Positions 28,401 through 36,254 of a stretch of DNA of 64,000 bases are shown here, one piece after another. A program made the translations under genes and the position numbers. The first letter of the stretch is position 1, and each line of letters opens with the position of its first letter. The DNA comes from Tethya wilhelma (taxonomy: Eukaryota > Porifera > Demospongiae > Tethyida > Tethyidae). Where the stretch lies: NCBI GenBank assembly GCA_964030475.1, contig CAXIPT010000001.1, forward strand, positions 23,998,760-24,062,759, in the 5' to 3' direction. Under the pieces are notes generated by a model. It was not told the origin of the DNA, ran no database searches, and worked only from the letters and a program-made list of their open reading frames with translations.

Positions 28401-31400
28401 GTTCATGCTCTCCCCAATAATTTATGTTGGAATGAGTATAGTAAACTAGATACGCCTGTGCTGATATAGTCAGCCTCCAATATAATGTTACTGTAAGTTG
28501 TTTTTTCACAGCTCCAGACGACTATACAAGCTCTAGTGAACTGTTAACCTTTAATAGTGGAACAGTCAGACAATGTGTTGAGATTCCACTTGTGGATGAT
28601 GACTTGCTGGAGGGCCTAGAAGAGTTTGAAGCCACCATCAGTGTTGAAGGAGAGCCAGCAGTAACACTAGACCCACCAAGAGCTGTTATTAGTATCACAG
28701 ATGATGATGGTCAGTAACGAAAATGTTATATTTTTGAGTGGTTTTTATGCCCCTATTCTTTTGTGTTATATAGCTGTCNGCATGGGATAGGCCTATAGGT
28801 ACGAGGCTACAAAAGTGATGCAATGGTATGAAGTATCCTTACGCTTATTGCTAACATGCTCAAATTATCACAGCTTTAATTTTTTTTTTTTTTTTACAAT
28901 TTTGCCAAAAAACCTCCTTTAGAGTGACAAATATCAGAATGGAGTAATAAGTACATTTACTAAAGCAAATGAGGGCTATAGATACATATCTTCTGCTCCA
29001 ATGCCACGGGCACTCAGTGGCTTAGTGGTAAGAGCACCTGACTAGCAATCGGGAGGTCTTGAGTTCGATTCCCAGCTGAATCCCAGATTTTTTCTGGGAT
29101 ATCTTTCTCTCTCAGCATTCAATTCAATTCATGATAATAGCTTAACTAGAGCCTCTAGTTTAAACACCTAAATTGTCAAATGGTATATACTTTTAACTTT
29201 AGGGGTGACTGTTGGAATTGAATTTCCCAACTACACTGTGAGGGAAGAAGATGGCCCTCTTGAAGTGTGTGCTGTCTTGGTTGAAGGTACTCTGGAAAGG
29301 GTTGTTACATTTGAGCTGACCAACATAGATGACAGTGCTGTATCTCCAAATGACTATGGTGCATTCAGAGTGGAACTAACTTTCGATCCATCAAGTAGTC
29401 GAGCCTGTACAAATATTTCAATTGAAGATGACAATATTCTGGAAAATCCAGAAAATTTCACAGTTGTAGTAACTAGTGATGATCCTGATGTGTCGTTCAT
29501 GCCTCCCACATCAGTGGTAACCATCATTGACAATGATGGAGTGACCATTGGATTTGAAATGGAGACCTATCCTGCCATGGAGAACCAAGGAACTGTAGAA
29601 GTGTGTGCTAGACTACTAGAGGGAGAGTTGGAGAGAGAAGTGATTGTAAACTTCAACACTGGAGACCTCTCAGCTATTGGTAAGAGTACTTTAATACACC
29701 ATAATATTATAAATAATATTATAGTAAGCTTTTTTTCGAGGGGTAAAATTTTCATGGTCATTGAAAATTTTATATTATGCATGGGAAAATGTCGTGGTCA
29801 CCTATAAAGCTTGTACAGGTTAACAACACCCCAGCCAAGAAAAAAATAACACTATGCGGTAGTGTATGTAGTAATGTTACTAAACATTCTCTTTTATTCA
29901 CAGCTCCAGATGACTATACAAGTTTAAGTGAACTGTTCACATTTGACAGTGGAACAACTAGACAGTGTGTGGACATCCCACTTGTGGATGATGATTTGCT
30001 TGAAGGCCTGGAAGAGTTTGAAGCCACCATCAGTGTTGAAGGAGAGCCTGCAGTAATACTAGACCCACCAAGAGCTGTTATATTAGTCACAGATGATGAT
30101 GGTGAGTGACAGGTTGTATTAACCTATATTTTTAAAGTGCATTTCTTTTCTTTTAAGCTGTGACAATCGGATTTGAAGAGACTACATATTCTGTGGATGA
30201 AAGTGATGGAGTGATAGAAGTTGGAGTAGCTGTTTTGAATGGAGAGCTGTCTACAGCTGTGGAAGTTAGGATAGCAACAATGGATGGGACTGCTGGATGT
30301 AAGAATCATGAAACCAGGTTTTTCAGGGCATTTTTATACTTTGTCTAAATTTCCCCAGCGCTTGACGACTATCAGCCTCTGAACCAGACATTACTTTTTG
30401 ATGCCAGTAACACTCGTAGAGTGGTACAAGTTGTCATAGTAAATGATGAGGTACTGGAGAATGATGAAGATTTCCTCTCCACTCTGTCACTGGAACCTGT
30501 TGATGGAGACCAACCAAATGTCCAAATCAGTCCTGACCAANTGTGTGTGTGTGTGTGTTACTGTATGTATGTATAGGGGTGGGTGGGTGCATGGGATGGG
30601 GGCAGTGCTTCAGGAAATAAAATGAATTCATATCTTTAACTAGAGAAAAGCATTATTGTTCTAATGTCTCCATGCAACTAGTATAGCAACTTCAGTTTTT
30701 TCATGCATGTGTAAAATTATATCTGAAGCTCTATAACTGATCGATGTTACAGTATGGATATGGTGTGCAGTTTTTAAAATGGAGAAGGTTTTTTTGATGT
30801 CATGATCTTTACGAAGCATTACTAAATGCNGAAGCTACATTAGTAATAGGCGATGATGATGGTGAGTCAATTGTACGATTTATTGATATTATATGTTAAA
30901 TTAGTACCGTGCAAAAACTACACTGTTTAGGAGTGACTGTTGGAATTGAGTTTCCCAACTACACTGTGAGGGAAGAAGATGGCCCTCTTGAAGTGTGTGC
31001 TGTCTTGGTTGAAGGTACTCTGGAAAGAACTGTTACATTCAACCTCACCAACATAGATGACAGTGCTGTATCTCCAAATGACTATGGTGCATTCAGAGTG
31101 GAACTAAGTTTTGATCCATCAAGTAGTCGAGTCTGTACAAATATTCCAATTGAAGATGACAATATTTTAGAAAATCCAGAAAATTTCACAGTTGTAGTAA
31201 CCAGTGATGATCCTGATGTGTCGTTTATGCCTCCCACATCAGTGGTAACCATCATTGACAATGATGGAGTGACCATTGGATTTGAGATGGAGACCTATCC
31301 TGTCATGGAGAACCAAGGAACTATAGAAGTGTGTGCTACACTATTTGAAGGAGAGTTGGAAAGAGATGTGATTGTTGAATTCAACACTGGAGACCTCACT

Positions 31401-34400
31401 GCTAATTGTAAGAGTGTAATATATATGTGTATTTACTACACTTTATGTTAACTTACTAAGTTTTATTTTTTCACAGCTCCAGATGACTATACTACCTCTA
31501 GTGAACTGTTGACCTTTAACAGTGGAACAGTCAGACAGTGTGTGAACATCCCACTTGTGGATGATGACTTGCTTGAAGGCCTAGAAGAGTTTGAAGCCAC
31601 CATCAGCGTTGAAGGAGAGCCAGCAGTAACACTAGACCCACCAAGAGCTGTTATTAGTATCACGGATGATGATGGTTAGTAAAATAATTTTTTGTATAGT
31701 ACTCCAACTCAAACACATTTCAATCTCTTTTCTTTTACATGTAGAAGTTGTTATTGGATTCAACCCTATTACGTATGTTGTCATGGAAAGTGATATGGAA
31801 GTTCTAGTGTCTATTGAGGTTCTCCAAGGTCAACTAACATCTCCTGTAGAGGTTAAACTCTTTACCAATGATGGAACAGCCACCAGTGAGTGAACACTAA
31901 GTATCTATTGTAATTTTTTCATCACTGATCCTTTCAATATCAATCTCCTTTTTTTTAGGTCCTGATGATTTTACAAACCTTGAGCTAACGTTGATATTTG
32001 ATCCGACCCAAGATCGCAATGTGGTACCCATAGCCATACGGGATGACACTTACGATGAAAACTCTGAGCAATTCTTGGCCCAGCTAAGATTAGAGTCTGT
32101 AGTTGACAATGTTCTAATTGACCCGTCCATGGCCAGCATTACTATCCTAGATGATGATGGTGAGTGAATCTCATAGCATTCAACCTCAAAGTGAAATACC
32201 TGTGGTTTGATAGCTTGCCTGCATGAGTCGATCATTCTTGAGCAAGCCACCAGGCTACCTCTTGAATTCTAGAGCCTTGCCAAGGTTAATCCTTGCATTT
32301 TCAAAAATTTTACGTTAGTGCTGTTATCCTAGCTAGTGCTACATGCACAAGAGTCTGCATGCATTGTTTAGGTTCAATTTTAGATATCATGCATCGTGCA
32401 CATTTAGCCATGAAACATTCAAATTACATTAAGCAACATACTTGTCTAACTTACTGGTCTCTTTTTGATTTCTCATGTGTCTGCATGACTGTCTTCCATC
32501 AGGTGTGACCATTGGTCTTGAGAACACCACATACACTGTGACTGAGGGAGATCCATCCATTGAAGTGTGTGCTGTCATCATTGAAGGCACTTTGAGAAGA
32601 ATGGCCAATGTCACTCTGAGAACCTCTGACAATACTGCTATTAGTGAGTGCGAGGAAGACAGTATAACTGTCATACTTGCACACAATAGCTACAAGACCA
32701 TCTAAGACACTATCATAATGTATAGTGGGAAATTTGGCGGGCATAAAATTTGGCAAATTTTCATTTTAGCATGATTTTCAATTTTCAATTTGGCAATTTA
32801 ATTCTGCACAATGCATTGTTTATATGCACGTGCGGTAGTATAAAACTGTTTGGTGATTTTAAATTTGGTGATTTGCAGAATAATTCGCCAATTTGCCAAA
32901 TTTAATTCTTGCCAAATTTACCCTCTATACGGTACTCATGCTAGTCTGTAAACCTGGCCTTCCCTACTTAGCTTAAGTGCACATGGAGGGCCTAGTTCAT
33001 GATCGAGGCTATGTATAAAAACTGCTATATTGATGACCCCTTGATTCATCCTCAGGTCCTCTTGACTACACTGACACAGAAGTGGTTTTAGTGTTTGATG
33101 AGAACACTCAGAGAGCTTGTGCTGACATTCCAATTGAGGACGACGACATCACCGAACCCCCAGAAGACTTCAATATCACAGTAACCCCCGGTGACCCAGA
33201 TATCACTGTATCCCCCCCAACTGCAGTGGTCACCATTGTCGACAATGATGGTAAGAGGGTTCTTTGAGTGCACTGCACAACTCGAATGTGAATGTGATCA
33301 TTTGCTTCATCTCTGCTTTCCAGACGTATTTGTGATGTTTGTTGAGCCTTCCTACACCTTCTTTGAAGATGGAGTCACTGGAACTATCCAACTCACGACA
33401 GCTGGCATATTGCGAGTGGACACTGAGATCACTGTCACTGGAGGTATGATGTGACGATGTATGGCAACACTGATTCCTCCTGCATGGACACTTGTTAAAA
33501 CTAAACTGAAACTAAAAGCTCTTTGGTTAGAGATTAAATTTCTTTTTAGAACAAAAGTCTGGATGAATAATGAAAAAATGAAAAATAACTAAACTAGAGC
33601 AAAATAGCACCCAAGTTAGTTAACAAAACTTTGGCCTTTTTTACCTAAGTTAACTAACTGAACTTTTTCGATGTTAAGAATTAGTCAATAACTATTGAAG
33701 GTTAACTTTGTGCTAAGTTTATAGTTCTAGAAATTAGTGCTGAGGATTTTATTCTCTAAATCCATGTACATTTGCACTCAAGCATGATTGTCATCTTGAG
33801 TTTCTCTATGGTAACATGTACGTATCCATGCAGGTCCCAGTACTCAGAGTGACGTGGTGGTTTCAGCTGAAGGTATCAATACGACAGTTCTTCTAAATGC
33901 TGGGCCTCCAGAAGTGTACGACATCACCTTTGACCTCACTGATGACAATGTTGCTTTGGAAGCTATTGAATCTTATGATGTCATGATCAACATCCCACTA
34001 ATGACCAGGGGCATAGCACTAGGATCCCCATCTACCACTACAGTCAATGTATTAGATGATGATGGTATGTAACTACAGACTATGAATGCTATTTGTACGG
34101 TCATATACAATTCAATGTACAGTTGTCGAGGTTGAACTAGAGGAGCCAACCATTGATGTCAATGAAAGCGACGCCACTGTGACAGCTTGTCTGACCAAGA
34201 GCCTAGAGACCATTCGTCCTCTTACACACTCCATCACTGACACACCAGGATCAGCTGAAAGGGGCAGAGGTTTGTACACCCCTGTAATCTTGGGAATGAT
34301 TAGCCTCGTTCCCAGGTCTTGCCATAAAATATGCCCGGCAAAACTTTGCAACTGGCGAAATATAAAATACATGGCTGAGAACATCTGGGAACTAGGCTAT

Positions 34401-35152
34401 AGGGAATTAATTTGATCGTACACTGTCTTTAATTAACCTCTTAGATTATGGGGCCCTCCTCCCTCCTCTCATGGTGACACTGCAGTCTAGTGCTCTTCGG
34501 GAGTGCTTTGAGGTGCCTATTATCGATGATGTCATAGCTTTAGAAGGAACTGAGAACTTCTTCCTACTCTTGAGTGACCCTATGCTGGATGGAGTGGTTC
34601 TGGGCAGGAATACCACCACTGTGAATATCATTGATGATGATGGTATGTGGGTATGTGGGGTGTGTGGGGGTATGTGGGTGTGTGGGTGTGTGGGTGTGTG
34701 TTTGGGGGTGTGGGTGGATGTGTGGATGTACGGATATGGGGATGTGGGTGTCACTGTGTCAGTCTGTTCGTTAAGTTTGTGAGAATGAAATAAATTTTGT
34801 AGTTGAAATAATTGTCTTATCAACTTGCCCCCTCTCTCTCACTATAGTGGTTACGACTGAGTTGACTCAGAGTGTTGTAAGACGACCGGAATCAGTGGGC
34901 ACTATTCAGATCTGTGTCATAAAAAATCTGGAGACAGCAGAGGTGTTTGATGTGACCATACAAACGTTTGATGGAACTGCAATAAGTGAGTCTTATAATA
35001 TACTCACACATAATAGTTGCATGACCCTTATAAGTGGGCAGCACTCGATGCATGATCAAGTACTCCACAATTAAGAGCATGTAATTAGGTTTATTTACCA
35101 TTGACCCCCTATGACTTATTGCCTCCACCATTCCAGTAACTGGCAAGTGCAT

Positions 35153-35209
<57 letters not shown>

Positions 35210-36208
35210 NAATGTATTGGATGATGATGGTATGTAACTACAGATTATGAATGCTATTCGTATACGGTCATATACAATTCAATGTACAGTTGTCGAGGTT
35301 GAACTAGAGGAGCCAACCATTGATGTCAATGAAAGCGATGCCACTGTGACAGCTTGTCTGACCAAGAGCCTAGAGACCATTCGTCCTCTTACGCTCACCA
35401 TCACTGACACGCCAGGATCAGCTGAAAGGGGCAGAGGTTTGTACACCCCTGTAATCTTGGGAATGATTAGCCTCGTTCCCAGGCCTTTCCTTAAAATATG
35501 CCCAGCAAAACTTTGCAACTTGCAAAATATAAAATACATGGTGGAGAACGCCTGGGAACTAGGCTATAGGGAATTAATTTGATCGTACACTATCTTTAAT
35601 TAACCTCTTAGATTATGGGGCCCTCCTCCCTCCGCTCATGGTGACACTGGAGTCTAGCGCTCTTCGGGAGTGCTTTGATGTGTCTATTGTTGATGATGTC
35701 ATAGCTTTAGAAGGAACTGAGAACTTCTTCCTACTCTTGAGTGACCCTATGCTGGATGGAGTGGTTCTGGGCAGGAATACCACCACTGTGAATATCATTG
35801 ATGATGATGGTATGTGGGTGCAGGGGTAGTGGATGTGTGGGTGTGTGAATGTGTGTGTGTGTGTGTGTGTGTGTGTATGGGTGTGTGGGTGGATGTGTGG
35901 ATGTGTGGATGTGTGGATGTGTGGATGTGTGGATGTGTGGATGTGCGGATGTGGGGATGTGGGTGTCACTGTGTTAGTCTGTTTATTAAGCTTGTGAGAA
36001 TGAAATAAATTTTGTAGTTGAAATTATTGTCTTATCAACTTGCCCTCTCTCTCTCACTATAGTGGTTACTACAGAGTTGACTCAGAGTGTTGTAAGACGA
36101 CCTGAATCAGTGGGCACTATTCAGATCTGTGTCATAAAAAATCTGGAGACAGCAGAGGTGTTTGATGTGACCATACAAACCTTTGATGGAACTGCAATAA
36201 GTGAGTCT

Positions 36209-36254
<46 letters not shown>

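Noticed and set aside
35613..35969. Minus-strand frame rich in Pro-His-Thr
   Set aside because: Produced by the GTGTGGATG minisatellite read backwards plus the antisense of exon H2'.
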